DNA of 64,000 nucleotides from Ahaetulla prasina. Lineage: Eukaryota > Chordata > Lepidosauria > Squamata > Colubridae. Both the position numbers and the translations under genes were made by a program. The notes below the pieces were generated by a model, which worked only from the letters and a program-made list of their open reading frames with translations, did not search any database and was not told the origin of the DNA. This document shows positions 32,915 through 44,565 of the stretch, piece by piece. Location: contig NC_080543.1 of the NCBI RefSeq assembly GCF_028640845.1, positions 1,310,667 to 1,374,666 of the forward strand. The letters are read 5' to 3'. Position 1 is the first letter of the stretch, and the number at the start of each line of letters is the position of its first letter.

Positions 32915-33736
32915 TCAGGGAGTGGAACATGGGAGTGGAACATGGAGGATGGCCATGACATGTATATTGCACTGTTTTAATCTGGCTGTACATCGCCCTG
33001 AGTCCTTCGGGAGAAGGGCGGTATAAAAGTGTGAACAAATAAATAAATAAATAATAAATAAGTGGCAGACTGTGTGCAGGATCAGGCCATAGGAGAGGCT
33101 GATGAAGCAGACATCGAAGCCTCCAATCAGGAAAGCTAAGGTGAGGCTGTAGCCCCCACTGGCTGCTGTATCCGCACAAGCCAGCTTCAGCAGAGCCATG
33201 AACTTGCAGTAGCTGTGGACAATGACCTTGGACTTGCAGGAACGGGTGTGGGAGGAACAGCACCAGACCCCTCACCACCACAGTCAGCCCCACCTTAGCC
33301 AGGAGGGTGTTGGTGAGGACAGTCGCGTGGGGGTTACAGCCATGTAGCGGTCGAGGGCCATGGCCAGGAAGAAGCCAGACTCCATGGCAGTGAAGGAGTG
33401 GATGAAGAACATCTGGGCCAGGCAGGCGTGGAAGCTGATGTCCTTCCTGCCAAACCAGAGGATGGCGAGCAGCTTGGGCAGGGTGGAGGAGGAGAGCACC
33501 AGGTCCGTGAGGGAGAGCATGCCCAGGAAGAGGTACATGGGCTCATGGAGGCTGGGCTCCATCTTGATCACCAGCAGGAGGCCAACGTTGCCCAGCAGAG
33601 CCACCAGGTACATGGAGCCGAAAGGGATGGAGAGCCAGCTGTGCAGGGACTCCAGCCCTGGGATGCCCAGGAGGGTGAAGGCATCGTGGAGTGTGGCTGT
33701 GGCATTCATGGAGGCACCAGAAAGGATGTGCTGCAT
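32915..33736 (-). pseudogene. Class I OR pseudogene, copy 2 (tandem duplicate, 5' part only)
   Basis: An 889-bp shift relates this copy to copy 1: ATG at 33736 against 32847. It repeats TM1 to TM5, carries the same loop 2 deletion, and additionally lost four bases inside MAIC (now MAVT). The sequence stops where the LINE tail begins at about 33062, so TM6-TM7 are absent. The LINE tail at the join (32985-33062) shows the duplication happened after the LINE inserted. Confidence 0.9.
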
Positions 33737-33945
33737 GTCTCACCTTCATCTGCAGAGCCTCGTCAGTCAAAGTGGCCCTTAGGCAGAAGGAAAGGAGATT
33801 ACATCAGGGAGTGGAACATGGGAGTGGAACATGGAGGATGGCCATGACATGTATATTGCACTGTTTTAATCTGGCTGTACATCGCCCTGAGTCCTTCGGG
33901 AGAAGGGCGGTATAAAAATCTAAATAATAAATAAATAATTAAAAA

Positions 33946-35700
33946 ATGACTGTGGACATAGCAACCTCTCTGTGACATTGCAGAGGTTAAAAGATAGATA
34001 ATGATAGACATAGTTAGATGAATAGCTGATACAGATATAGATAGGTCAATAGACTGACATGATATAGAAAAAAAGGAAAGAAAGAAAGATAGAGATAGAG
34101 AGAAACCCAGAGACAATAGTGGAGTCAACCCATCTTATCTGGTGGGATGGCTCTAATATCTGTTGGGTGAAAATTTATGCACCTATAAGGCCGTTTTGAG
34201 AATTATTTGTCTACAAAACCCCAGAAGGCGGCTATGGCAAACAATATCCATCATATTTTTGCAAAAAACAGTACTTGGAAGTGCCCATCTAATTGCCAAG
34301 AACCAAAGACAATAGAGTTTGAGCTGCATTTATCATTTTGATCCTGTGGGTGGTACAGAAAATGCCTGCTCAAGTAAGGAACCCAGAGTGATCTGGGCTC
34401 CTCACCAAAGGAACGCTGAAGATCCCCAAAGCCTACAAGGTTACGGGCTATAGATCCCCTGAAATGGTACATACGTTTTTGAAAGACAAACAATAGCATG
34501 ACCTTCACTAAAAGGAAGCCTAGCTCTCATAACAACATGAGTGTTCTCACTGTGGACTGACCTGGTGCCTCTAAATTCTGTACTTCTAAGGAGGGTCCCA
34601 GCTTGCAGACGGCGGGCTGGGAAGGAGGGGAAACTGACATGAAATACTGGGGCCCAGTTGTGTGCCCGAAGATGTCTCTGCCTCACACTGGTGGGTTTTG
34701 GAATTGCAGAAAAATGTTGATATTTGGGCAGAACAGCTTTCCCTTCCGCAGATATGAGGATCTGTCAAGGAGACGTTTCCTGAGCTCCACCTTACATGGA
34801 GCCCTGGACAGGAGGGGACCATCTGAGCAGCAGGTCCTTCACATTAGGGAATAGCCCCAGACAGAGTCAGGCTGGTCCAACATGGCTTCTGACTCAGCAT
34901 CTACTAGAGCCTGAGAACTGTGGGGAGAGGTCTTCGTTTTGTTCTATTGATCTCTTTTTATTGTATTTCCTTTCCCTTGTTGATTTTGAGATCTGTGGCC
35001 TGGAAAACTAGGGATAAATGGCCAAGAAATATTTACACTTTCAAACTACCATACCAAGAAACAATGGAGCCCTTTAATTGAAGGACTTGCATGTGAGGAC
35101 CCCAGACCCTTGCCCCACTCACAGTCACTGCTGGTCCCCCCTTCCGTTTCTCTCCCACTTAGCAAGATCTGAGCTGTTCCGCCTGGAGACTGACCTTGCT
35201 GGCTGATGCTTTTCCTGCAAAGAGGATCCAGGAGTTTATGAGCCAGGCAATTTATGAGTGGTCCTTCCTCATCACTTGGGTGGCCTTGGGGACTTCTGCC
35301 TCTCTTGTGGATCCCAGCGTCCTTTGCACAAGCAGCTCTTCTCCCTTGCCTGAGGGATTTCCAGTCATGGAAACAGTCTTCACAAGTCTAACCAACAAAT
35401 CCAGTGTGTGGCTGGATTCCTGCTGACAAGAAGGATGCCAAGGAACCAGGAAGAGTGTCCAAGATGGTGGAGAACTTGGAAGCTCCACCCTGTGAAGTGA
35501 GGGGATGGCAGAAGAGTGAGGGTTTGGTCCATCTTCTCAAGCCTGGAGTCTAGAAATAGGACCAGGAGCAAAAAGATCGAAAAATCATACATGCCCATCA
35601 TCAGAGAGTTGCTTCAATAGAAGGTCAAGGACTTGGAGGTTGCTCTTTTATCGCCCCAGGGGTAGCACGGCTTCACCAAGGACATTGCCGCTCTCTCACT
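33946..35700. other. Intergenic DNA, no gene seen
   Basis: A (GATA)-like degenerate run at 33995-34110. No recognisable coding or repeat signature in the remainder. Confidence 0.4.
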
Positions 35701-36060
35701 GACTGTCAGGTTCCGGAGTGGCGCTTTGAAATAAGCTCCAGGCAACTGGGTTCCTACTTGTAGAGATCTTTATCAGTCCCTCCGTCAGGTTCCAACAGTC
35801 ATCAACTTTCAAAGTGAGATATGGTCAGCGCTTTTGTGCAGGGCACACCACCTCCGTTTTAAAGGTTCCCGCGTTCCACCCATGACCCCATCCTTTGGCC
35901 CCGCCCCCATCTTGCATTTCTTCTACAGTTAACCCACATCTGACCAAGCAAGCCAATCGACACCAAACCTAGCCTGACCAAGCAAGCCAATCGACACCAA
36001 ACCTAGCCTGCTTTAACTCAGCTTTTCCTCTCGGCTCATCGTTTGTGCATCTAGTGCAGC
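35700..36060. repeat. Unclassified repeat-like segment with an internal duplication
   Basis: A 30-odd base stretch ending 'gccaatcgacaccaaacct' occurs twice in tandem (35942-36010). 'Gtcaggttcc' occurs at 35707 and 35785. It could be an LTR remnant, but no ends were identified. Confidence 0.4.
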
Positions 36061-36244
36061 CTCTCCTTCCAATAATTTCTATTTTCAAATCCTATCCAAT
36101 GAAATGTGCTCCTCTCCCATAATGTTTTCCAAACACCATGTATCTATAAGGGCAGATACTCTTAAAACTAACTTCTGGGTCCCTGGGTCCCAAATATCCT
36201 TCAATACATCCAGTGTTAAAGTATGGTCAGGGCCAGCCCAGGAA

Positions 36245-36885
36245 CAATGAAACAATCCAGTGAACAATCCAGCTGCAGTTAGTCCAGAATGCGGCTGCGC
36301 GAGTAGTAACGGGAGCCACTCGTGGCTCCCACGTGACATCGCTGCTCCGTAGCTTGCACTGGCTTCCTGTGGTCTTTCGGGTGCGCTTCAAGATTTTGGT
36401 AACTATCTTTAAAGCGCTCCATGGCTTAGGACCCGGGTACTTACGAGACCGCCTGCTGTTACCCTTTGCCTCACAGAGAGGGTCTCCTCAGGGTGCCGTC
36501 CGCCAAACAGTGTCGGCTGGCGGCCCCCAGGAGTAGGGCCTTCTCTGTGGGGGCAGTGACGCTCTGGAACGAACTTCCCCCTGGCCTGCGTCAAGTGCCT
36601 GATCTTCGGACCTTCCGTCGTGAGCTCAAAACATATCTATTTATTAAAGCGGGACTGGCATAATTTGGGTTGAATTTTAAATTGGGTATTCTTAATATTT
36701 TTAAATTTTTAAATCTAAATTTTAATAATCAGCCTTTAAAATTTGCTCTTTTTAAATGTTGTTTTAAATGGTATATATTTTGTTTTTATTTTGGCTGTAC
36801 ACCGCCCTGAGTCCTTCGGGAGAAGGGCGGTATAAAAATTTAATAAAATAAATAAATAAATAAATAAAATAAATAATAAATAAAA
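36245..36885 (+). mobile_element. L2/Rex-type LINE 3' end
   Basis: Encodes LLRSLHWLPVVFRVRFKILV, LHGLGPGYLRDRLL, then AFSVGAVTLWNELPPGL and LRTFRRELKTYLF, the C-terminal region after the RT. The terminal hairpin 'ccttcgggagaagggcggta' and (AAAT)n end it. 5'-truncated, with small frameshifts. Confidence 0.88.
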
Positions 36886-37176
36886 TTCAGTTCTTTATTT
36901 CTTTACACACAATAGACAGACTAAACCTTTAGGACTTTCACTCTGATCCGTCTCTGGATTGTGCTGCTTCCTGTGCCTCCCTCCTGTGGACCCACCACCA
37001 CCATGTGCTCCCTCCCTCCTTCCTGGGAAACCGCAGCTCCACTGTAGCCCATCGTACCGTCTTCCCTCTGCGGGCATCGTCCTTCTCGCAAGTATTTGGA
37101 TTCATTCTGTAATACCAAGGCCAATTTAAGTGCTCTTCTCCTTTGTGTCTCTGGGGATTCTCAGTCGTCCGGGTCA

Positions 37177-37372
37177 CGGTTGTCCCAAAGGTGCTTTTTT
37201 AAAAGGTGGCTGGATTTTCTTGGGTTTTTTCCCTTGAAAATGTTTTGCTTCTCATCCAAGAAGCTTCTTTCATTCCGAAGAAGCTTCTTGAATATGAAGT
37301 GAAACTTCTTCAAAGAAAAACAAAGACAGTCCAGCTGCCTTTTGAAAAAGCACCTTTGGGACAACCATGGAT
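37177..37372. repeat. Palindromic repeat related to Penelope-type hairpin units
   Basis: Inverted ends 'ggttgtcccaaaggtgcttt' and 'aaagcacctttgggacaacc'. Inside are two opposed copies of a stem (AGCTTCTTGxATxxGAAG) each followed by GAAAC- or AAAAC-like bases. Confidence 0.7.
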
Positions 37373-38131
37373 GTTTGGGTAGTCGAGACTTAGGATGGCT
37401 CCACGAGACATTTGCATGTACAGTTGTGTGTTTGCCAAGTGTCAGTGCAGTGATCTGGTGCCCAGGCAGTTGGTTCCTTTGGATCCAGAGACAATAACTA
37501 CATCAGTAAATAAAGGGATTTGAAGGGATTATTATTAGCTCAGGCAAGCATAACATAAAAAGTATGCAAATCAAGCGAGCTGCCAGGAGTTCCCTCACAA
37601 CGACAGCAGAGATACCCCAGTGAGGGGGCAGGTCCCACAGTACCTAGCACTAGGCTCCATGCAGAAGCTCCCAACAATACCAACCATGGTTGTTATCAAA
37701 ACCTGGCACCAGGACTTCATGACCCTGCAATGATCAGGAGATTACAAGACCTGACCTTGGCTGCTTAGCCCATGATTCCAGCATGGGAATCGAAAGTCTG
37801 AGACGTCCACAGCTTGGAAGCTACATGAAGTTTTCTTTCCCTTTTCTTCTTTCTTCAGTAAACAAGAGCAAAAGAACTCAAGCAGGCTAGATCAGGAGAG
37901 CTCTAAACGTCTAGACTTTTCTCAATATGAACGAGAAATCAAAATTTGTCTCTAAACTCCTCGAAAAAACAATGGTCTTCTGCATTGCCACTGTACTTTC
38001 CTCCAAGCATGTCTCAAAGCTTATGAGTCCTTTTTGTAAACCCTCCCTAGAATGGCAATAGATAAAATATTCCCTTAGTATGACACAAGGTGGGTCATCT
38101 GGGGGGCTGATAAGGAGAGCTCACAGAGGCC
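37373..38131. other. Downstream flank of the OR at 38132, no gene seen
   Basis: No recognised feature. Confidence 0.35.
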
Positions 38132-39082
38132 TTATAAGTCCCTCTTCCAACGGAGCCCCCTCAGCACTCGCTCAGGGATCTGCTTAGTTCTCACCCCATA
38201 GATAATGGGGTTCAAGGTTGGTGGTATCAGCAGGTAAACGTTGGCCACAGGGATGTGCACCTGAGGTGGGATGCTCCCGTGGCTGAAGCGATGGGTGAGG
38301 AAGGTGAAAACAGCTGTGCTGTAGAAAACCAGGATGACGCAGACGTGGGACCCGCAGGTGCCCAAGGCCTTGAGGCCAGCTTCTTTGGAGGGCAGCTGGC
38401 AGACTGTGTGCAGGATCAGGCCGTAGGACAGCCCAATGAAGAGGACATCAATGTCTCCAATCAGAGATGCCACCATCAGGTTGTAGGCCTTCGTGACTGC
38501 AGGGTCTGCACAAGCCAGCTTTACCACTGCCATGAACTCACAGTGGCTGTGGGTGATGAAGGGCAGCTTCCACACCAGGAAGGGGTGGGGAGAGAAGAGC
38601 ACCAGCCTCCTGGCCAGGACTGCGCTGCCGATGGAGGCAATTCTGGGGCCTGAGAGGATGGCGGAGCGCCTCAGGGGTTTGCAAATGGCCACGTAGCGAT
38701 CGTAGGCCATAGCCAGGAAGAAGCCGGATTCCATGGCGGTGAAGGAATGAATGACAAACATCTGGACCAGGCAGCTGCTAAAGCCAATGCTTCTGGCATC
38801 AAACCAGAAGATGGCCGGCATCTTGGGCAACGCTGAGGTGGACAGCACCAGGTCATTGACGGACAGCATGCAGAGAAAGAGGTACATGGGGTGGTGGAGC
38901 CTCGGGTCTGTCTTGATGAGCAGAAGAATGGTGCAGTTGCCCAGCAGGGCCACCAAGTACAAGGAGCCGAAGGGCAGTGCCAGCCAGGCATGCAGGGTTT
39001 CCAGCCCAGGGATGCCCAGGAGGAGGAAGGAGGAGGAAGCAATGGGACTGAAGGTGGAACGGTTGGAGGGAGGGGACTCCAT
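38132..39082 (-). CDS. Class I olfactory receptor, open frame but shortened extracellular loop 2
   Basis: Seven-helix odorant receptor of 316 codons on the minus strand. The N-terminus MESPPSNRSTFSP has a glycosylation site (NRS), then [64 protein letters not shown] and LIPPTLNPIIYGVRTKQI. Loop 2 reads KLPFITHSHCEFM, whereas the close relative at 45984 has [17 protein letters not shown]. Five residues including one conserved cysteine are gone in frame, which should remove a loop 2 disulphide. The frame is otherwise clean, so it is either a recently disabled or a diverged receptor. It is a paralogue of the 45984 gene (shared CEFMA, KLACAD and [10 protein letters not shown]). Confidence 0.9.
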   Translation of the reverse strand: MESPPSNRSTFSPIASSSFLLLGIPGLETLHAWLALPFGSLYLVALLGNCTILLLIKTDPRLHHPMYLFLCMLSVNDLVLSTSALPKMPAIFWFDARSIGFSSCLVQMFVIHSFTAMESGFFLAMAYDRYVAICKPLRRSAILSGPRIASIGSAVLARRLVLFSPHPFLVWKLPFITHSHCEFMAVVKLACADPAVTKAYNLMVASLIGDIDVLFIGLSYGLILHTVCQLPSKEAGLKALGTCGSHVCVILVFYSTAVFTFLTHRFSHGSIPPQVHIPVANVYLLIPPTLNPIIYGVRTKQIPERVLRGLRWKRDL

Positions 39083-39164
39083 GCCCAGCCTGGCAGTTTG
39101 GCCCTCCTTGGAGGAACCGATGGGCTGGTGGTCAGGATTACGAGGAGCTGCAAATAAGAATGAC

Positions 39165-39310
39165 AGAATAACACAATTGGAAGGAACCTTGGAGGTCTTC
39201 TAGCCCACCCAACCCCCTGCTCAAGCAGGAAACCCCAGACCATTTTGGACAAATGGCTGTCCATTCTCTTCTTAAAAGCTTCCAGTGATGGAGCCCCTAC
39301 AATTTCTGGA
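39165..39310 (-). mobile_element. CR1 LINE 3' end, interrupted
   Basis: Signature 'ggaggtcttctagcccaccc' and 'cagtgatggagcccctac'. It resumes for about 35 bases near 39608 ('gaagctgttcccctcgttaa') after the LINE tail and microsatellite at 39311-39607. Confidence 0.8.
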
Positions 39311-39607
<297 letters not shown>

Positions 39608-40164
39608 GAAGAAGCTGTTCCCCTCGTTAATTGTTAACAATTGTTAATTAAATGGAAGATTAAAGGTGAAGGAAACCAGAAGACACAGCTGGATCGGGAG
39701 ATCCAGTCCGGACTGGGAGCATTTCACCCCTGCCTGGAAGGAATAATCAAGAAAGGGACCACAGGTGGAACTGACATGCTGAGGTGGCACCTGGAATACA
39801 TACCTGAGATGACATCACCCTTCAGAAGAAATCAATGGAGGTGAAAAAGATGCCAGAATGGGCAGCCAAACTAATGAGGGGAATAGAGCACCCCTTTTCC
39901 CGTGAGCAAGGATTACAACACACAGGGTGTTCCTTGACCCCTTGTTCTGTCCCCCCACCGCAGTCCAGGAGGCACGAGAAATGACTCAATTAGCCGGCAT
40001 TTGAATCCACGGCAGCTATCAGCTCTGGCAGCAACCCAGAGAGCGTCTGCCAAGGTTTTTCTGTTATCTTTCTTGATGCTGGTGTGTCAACCAGGAAGTC
40101 AGGAATAAACAGCACTTCAGCTCAAGTTCTCTCAAGGCAATTGGATTTGTTTGTCACAAAGCAG

Positions 40165-40560
40165 TAAAGCAGCCTCTCCTGCTTTTATACCCTGTAGGGT
40201 GTGGCTGCATGACTCAGCACTTTCTAGGCCTGCCCCACCCCTGCTTCTGTTGTTCCCGTCTACGAAACCTGGGATCTAACCAGGACTGATTGTCCTCAGC
40301 TGGGTCTGGAAGCGTTTCCTGGGCGGGGGGAGATATAGGAGACGGAGGCCTCGTCACCTCTTTCACCTGGCCTGCCTCTGGCTCCTGGAGCTGAGCCAGG
40401 GAAGCCGGCCCTGCAGAAGGGAGCCCTGACGGCCCTTCCCCCTCACTCTCTGAGTCACTCTCTGGCAGGGGGCCAGGCCCTGGGGGGGTGGGGGGGCTGG
40501 AGCCACAAAACTGCTTGAGTTGCTTTCCTCCAGACCTCAAGTTGGAGACTGGAATGGAGT
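40165..40560 (-). repeat. LTR-like repeat block, copy 1
   Basis: About 390 bp, nearly identical to 41607-41998. On the minus strand it carries a TATA-like GGTATAAAAG, a TGCTGAGTCAT (NF-E2/MARE-type) site at 40216-40206, and an open frame rich in Pro/Ser/Glu (SDSESEGEGPSGLPSAGPA). I cannot assign it to a family; a solo LTR or part of an endogenous retroelement is possible. Confidence 0.55.
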
Positions 40561-41606
40561 AATTGATACAAGAAGGGATAAGAGAACCTCCTCCAAGAAG
40601 ATACCTATACATGCAAAATTACCAAAATCCTTTTTTGAAATGATGGAAGACTTTGAGTTTAGAGATATATGGAGGTTACGGAATCCAGATGAGAGAGATT
40701 TTACTTTTTTTTCTGATAGGCATCAATCTTTTCACGTATTGATTTATTTTAATTTCTAATGACTTGCTTTCTAGGGTGAAGAAAACGAAGATATTTCCGA
40801 GGTGTTTAACTGACCATAGCCCAGTATGGATGGAATTATTACAAGGGAAAAAAGGTGGTAGAACATGGAGGTTGAATGAAAATCTGTTTAGATATGAGGA
40901 TAATGTAACTTATTGTAAGAAACAGTTAAAAGAATTTTTTGATTTTAATATGTACAAAGGGACACCTATAGGAACTGTGTGGGAGGCGAGCAAAGCGTTT
41001 ATTAGAGGATATTGATTTATTTGGACAATAGGCAAAGGAATAATAAAACAAAGGCAGTGTAGGTATTTGGAAGAAGAAATTCAAAGGAAGCAACAGTTAT
41101 TAATTCAAAACCCACAAGATCATAAACTTAAAGAGGCTATAAAAATATTACAGAGTCAATTTAATATGTTAATGGCAGACCAGGTGGCAACGAATATACA
41201 ATATGCTAAACATAATACCTTTTGTAATGCAAATAAACCTGGGAGATGGTTGGCATATAATTTAAGGAAGAAACAGAAAGCACGTGTCATACAAAAAATA
41301 GAATATAAAGGTAAAGAGATATACCAACAGGATAAAATTAAAAGGCATTCTCAGAATTTTATACTGCACTATATGCAAAAGACAAAATATTGAATAGGGA
41401 CATTTATGATTATTTGAAAGATTATAAGGTTAATATTCTAACATTAGAACAGAGGGAGGAGTTGAATCGCCGATAGCTACTGGAGAAATAGTGGAGGCAA
41501 TTAAACAATTAAAATGGGAAAACCCTGGTACAGATGGTCTTACAGCAACTTATTATAAAAAACACAGGATGAAATATTAGGCCCACTTAAAGAATTATTT
41601 AATCAG
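40561..41606 (+). mobile_element. L1 LINE ORF2 fragment (endonuclease end to RT start)
   Basis: Broken frames encode CLTDHSPVWMELL (end of the APE endonuclease domain), RTWRLNENLFRYEDNVTY and AKHNTFCNANKPGRWLAYNL, then 'NPGTDGLTATYYKK' near 41520-41560. Framed by the two LTR-like blocks. Confidence 0.88.
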
Positions 41607-41998
41607 CCTCTCCTGCTTTTATACCCTGTAGGTGTGGCTCCATGACTCAGCACTTTCTAGGCCTGCCCCACCCCTGCTTCTGTTGTTCCCGCCTCTCTTG
41701 TCTACGAAACCTGGGATCTAACCAGGACTGATTGTCCTCAGCTGGGTCTGGAAGCGTTTCCTGGGCGGGGGGAGATATAGGAGACGGAGGCCTCGTCACC
41801 TCTTCCACCTGGCCTGCCTCTGGCTCCTGGAGCTGAGCCAGGGAAGCCAGCCCTGCAGAAGGGAGCCCTGACGGCCCTTCCCCCTCACTCTCTGAGTCAC
41901 TCTCTGGCAGGGGGCCAGGCCCGGGTGTGGGGCTGGAGCCACAAAACTGCTTGAGTTGCTTTCCTCCAGACCTCAAGTTGGAGACTGGAATGGAGTAA
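41607..41998 (-). repeat. LTR-like repeat block, copy 2
   Basis: Near-identical to 40165-40560, including the TATA-like box and TGCTGAGTCAT (41651-41641). It has lost about ten G/C bases and gained 'cctctcttgt' near 41693. The same L1 sequence ('gagtaattgata') stands at its right edge as at copy 1. Confidence 0.55.
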
Positions 41999-42660
41999 TT
42001 GATAAATATGGAAAGGTATCAGGATTTAAAATAAATCAGAATAAAACAAAAGTGATAATTAAAAATATGTCTATACAACAGAAACAAAACTAGAGGAAAT
42101 GACAGGATTTCTGTACTTTGTCTTATCAGACAAGATTTTCTCTACATTTGTCATTCCTTCATTAACATCTTTTGGACATAGTCTCTCCAAGACTTAGATA
42201 TTATAAATGACACTGTTAATATTGTAGCTGCAAATATGGAATACTGCATCCAGTTGTGGTCACCACAATACAAAAAAGATGTTGAGGCTTTGGAAAAATT
42301 GCAGAGAAGAGCAACAAAGATGATTAGGGGCTGAAGGCTGAAACATATGAAGAACGGTTGTAGGAATTGTGTATGTCTAGTTTAACGAAAAGAAGGACTA
42401 GGAGAGACATGATATCAGTCTTCCAATATTTGAGGGGCTGCCCCGAAGAAGTGGGGTGTGTGTGTCAATCTATTCTCCAAAGCACTCAAAGGCTGGACAA
42501 GAAGCAATAGATTGAAACTCATGAAAGAGAGAACCAATCTAGAACCAAGAAGAAATTCAAAGGAAGCAACAGTTATTAATTCAAAACCCACAAGATCACA
42601 AACTTAAAGAGGCTATGAAATATTAGGCCCACTTAAAGAATTATTTAATCAGATACAATT
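41999..42660 (+). repeat. Duplicated segment: L1 end plus CR1 3' part
   Basis: 42000-42540 repeats 43315-43875 almost base for base (L1 RT end, then CR1 C-terminus [22 protein letters not shown]). 42548-42660 repeats 41070-41140 and 41575-41610. A local rearrangement of one L1/CR1 composite. Confidence 0.85.
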
Positions 42661-43510
42661 AGGAGTGGGAATACCCCGTCATGGAAAACATCTTTTATTT
42701 CACTGATACCAAAGAGGAGCAAGACTGCTCTAAACCTGGTAACTACAGGCCGATTTCACTTTTAAATAATGATTATAAGATTTTTGTAAAAATAATAGCA
42801 AATAGATTAATGTTAGTTTTACAACAAAGAATTCATATTGATCAATCTGGTTTTATAAAAGGGAGGCAGATGAGGAATAATGTTAGACAGATTATTAATA
42901 TATTGGAATATTTGGAAAAGAAGAATACTTCAGCAGCACTTATTTTTGGATGCAGAGAAAGCCTTTGATCGATTGCATTGGGATTTTTTATTTAAATTAA
43001 TAGAGAAAATGCAATTTGGAGACTGTTTTATTAGAATAATTAAAGCGATTTATGGAGAGCAAACAGCACAGATTATAGTAAATGGTAGTTTGACAGAAGT
43101 TATTAAGATTGCGAAAGGAACGAGACAGGGATGTCCCTTATCACCATTATTGTTTGTTTTGACTCTGGAACCATTATTAGATAAAATACGAGAATTAATG
43201 AAAATAGAGGGAATTAAGATTAGACAATATGAGTATAAAGTTAGAGCTTTTGCAGATGATGTAGTGGTTACGTTAACGAATCCTATAAATTCAAGTAGAT
43301 TTTTGTTGGAAGTAATTGATAAATATGGAAAGGTATCAGGATTTAAAATAAATCAGAATAAAACAAAAGTGATAATTAAAAATATGTCTATACAACAGAA
43401 ACAAAAACTAGAGGAAATGACAGGATTTGAGGTAGTACTTTGTCTTATCAGACAAGATTTTCTCTACATTTGTCATTCCTTCATTAACATCTTTTGGACA
43501 TAGTCTCTCC
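42661..43510 (+). mobile_element. L1 LINE ORF2, reverse transcriptase domain
   Basis: Two frames give the RT: NYRPISLLNNDYKIFVKIIA, HIDQSGFIKGRQMRNN, then after a frameshift near 42950 DAEKAFDRLHWDFLFKLIEK, GTRQGCPLSPLLFVLTLEPL and AFADDVVVTL, with the catalytic FADD. It ends at NQNKTKVIIKNM. Dead copy but well preserved. Confidence 0.93.
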
Positions 43511-43554
43511 AAGACTTAGATATTATAAATGACACTGTTAATATTGTAGCTGCA

Positions 43555-44065
43555 AATCTGGAATACTGCATCCAGTTGTGGTCACCACAATACAAAAAAG
43601 ATGTTGAGGCTTTGGAAAAATTGCAGAGAAGAGCAACAAAGATGATTAGGGGCTGAAGGCTGAAACATATGAAGAACGGTTGTAGGAATTGTGTATGTCT
43701 AGTTTAACGAAAAGAAGGACTAGGAGAGACATGATATCAGTCTTCCAATATTTGAGGGGCTGCCCCGAAGAAGTGGTGTGTGTGTGTCAATCTATTCTCC
43801 AAAGCACTCAAAGGCTGGACAAGAAGCAATAGATTGAAACTCATGAAAGAGAGAACCAATCTAGAACCAAGAAGAAATTTCCTGACTGAGAACAATTAAT
43901 TGATGTAATGGCTTGTATTTAGAAGGTGTGGATGCTCCATTGCTGGAGGTTTTCAAGAAAAGATTGGGCAGTCATTTATCCAGAATAGAAGAGAGTCTCC
44001 TGCTTAAGCATGGGTTGGACTAGAAGACCTCCAAGGTCCCTGCCAACTCTTATGTTGTTCTGTTC
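43555..44065 (+). mobile_element. CR1 LINE 3' end
   Basis: 'Ctgcatccagttgtggtcac', then the C-terminal coding relic and the tail 'ggactagaagacctccaagg'. Its sister segment is at 42230-42545. Confidence 0.85.
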
Positions 44066-44475
44066 TGAATTTCTGACTCCATTCTTCAAAGATCTTCTTT
44101 ATTATTTCCAATATTTTGTGTCACTTGTAAGGCCTAATTAACTGACATCAATACAGGACTGTATTCCCCTCCCCCGTACTCCTTAAAATACTTAGTCCCC
44201 ACTAATGTCCAGTTTCTAAAATAATAAAATCATTTATTTTTGTTACGAGCCAAGATAGCTCACAAGAAGCTATTTATTTTTACAGTTATTTCAAAATCTT
44301 GTAGTAAAAGTCAATATTTCAAATTTGTCTGAATCCTTAATTTGTTTATAATTTTCTTAGATCAAAATCTTATTTAGCTTTTTGCCATTTATTTCCAATT
44401 CTTTAAATTCTTATTTAAAGAATCTATGTTTAATTTTTATTTTGTTGAAGAACGGAGGTAAACTCACCAGGTAAC

Positions 44476-44476
44476 T

Positions 44477-44564
<88 letters not shown>

Positions 44565-44565
44565 T
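44476..44565. repeat. (GATA)n microsatellite
   Basis: About 22 GATA units. GATA arrays are abundant in snakes (Bkm-type) but occur widely, so this alone says little. Confidence 0.97.

Noticed and set aside
32329..33847. Plus-strand frames over the OR pseudogenes (up to 209 codons)
   Set aside because: Antisense shadows of the OR coding strand.
40214..41976. Pro/Ser/Glu-rich minus frames as a real gene
   Set aside because: Present twice in near-identical repeat blocks inside an L1, without start or splice context. Treated as repeat sequence.
44476..44565. (GATA)n as evidence of a W chromosome
   Set aside because: One array is common on autosomes too, and beta-globin and class I OR synteny is not sex-linked evidence.
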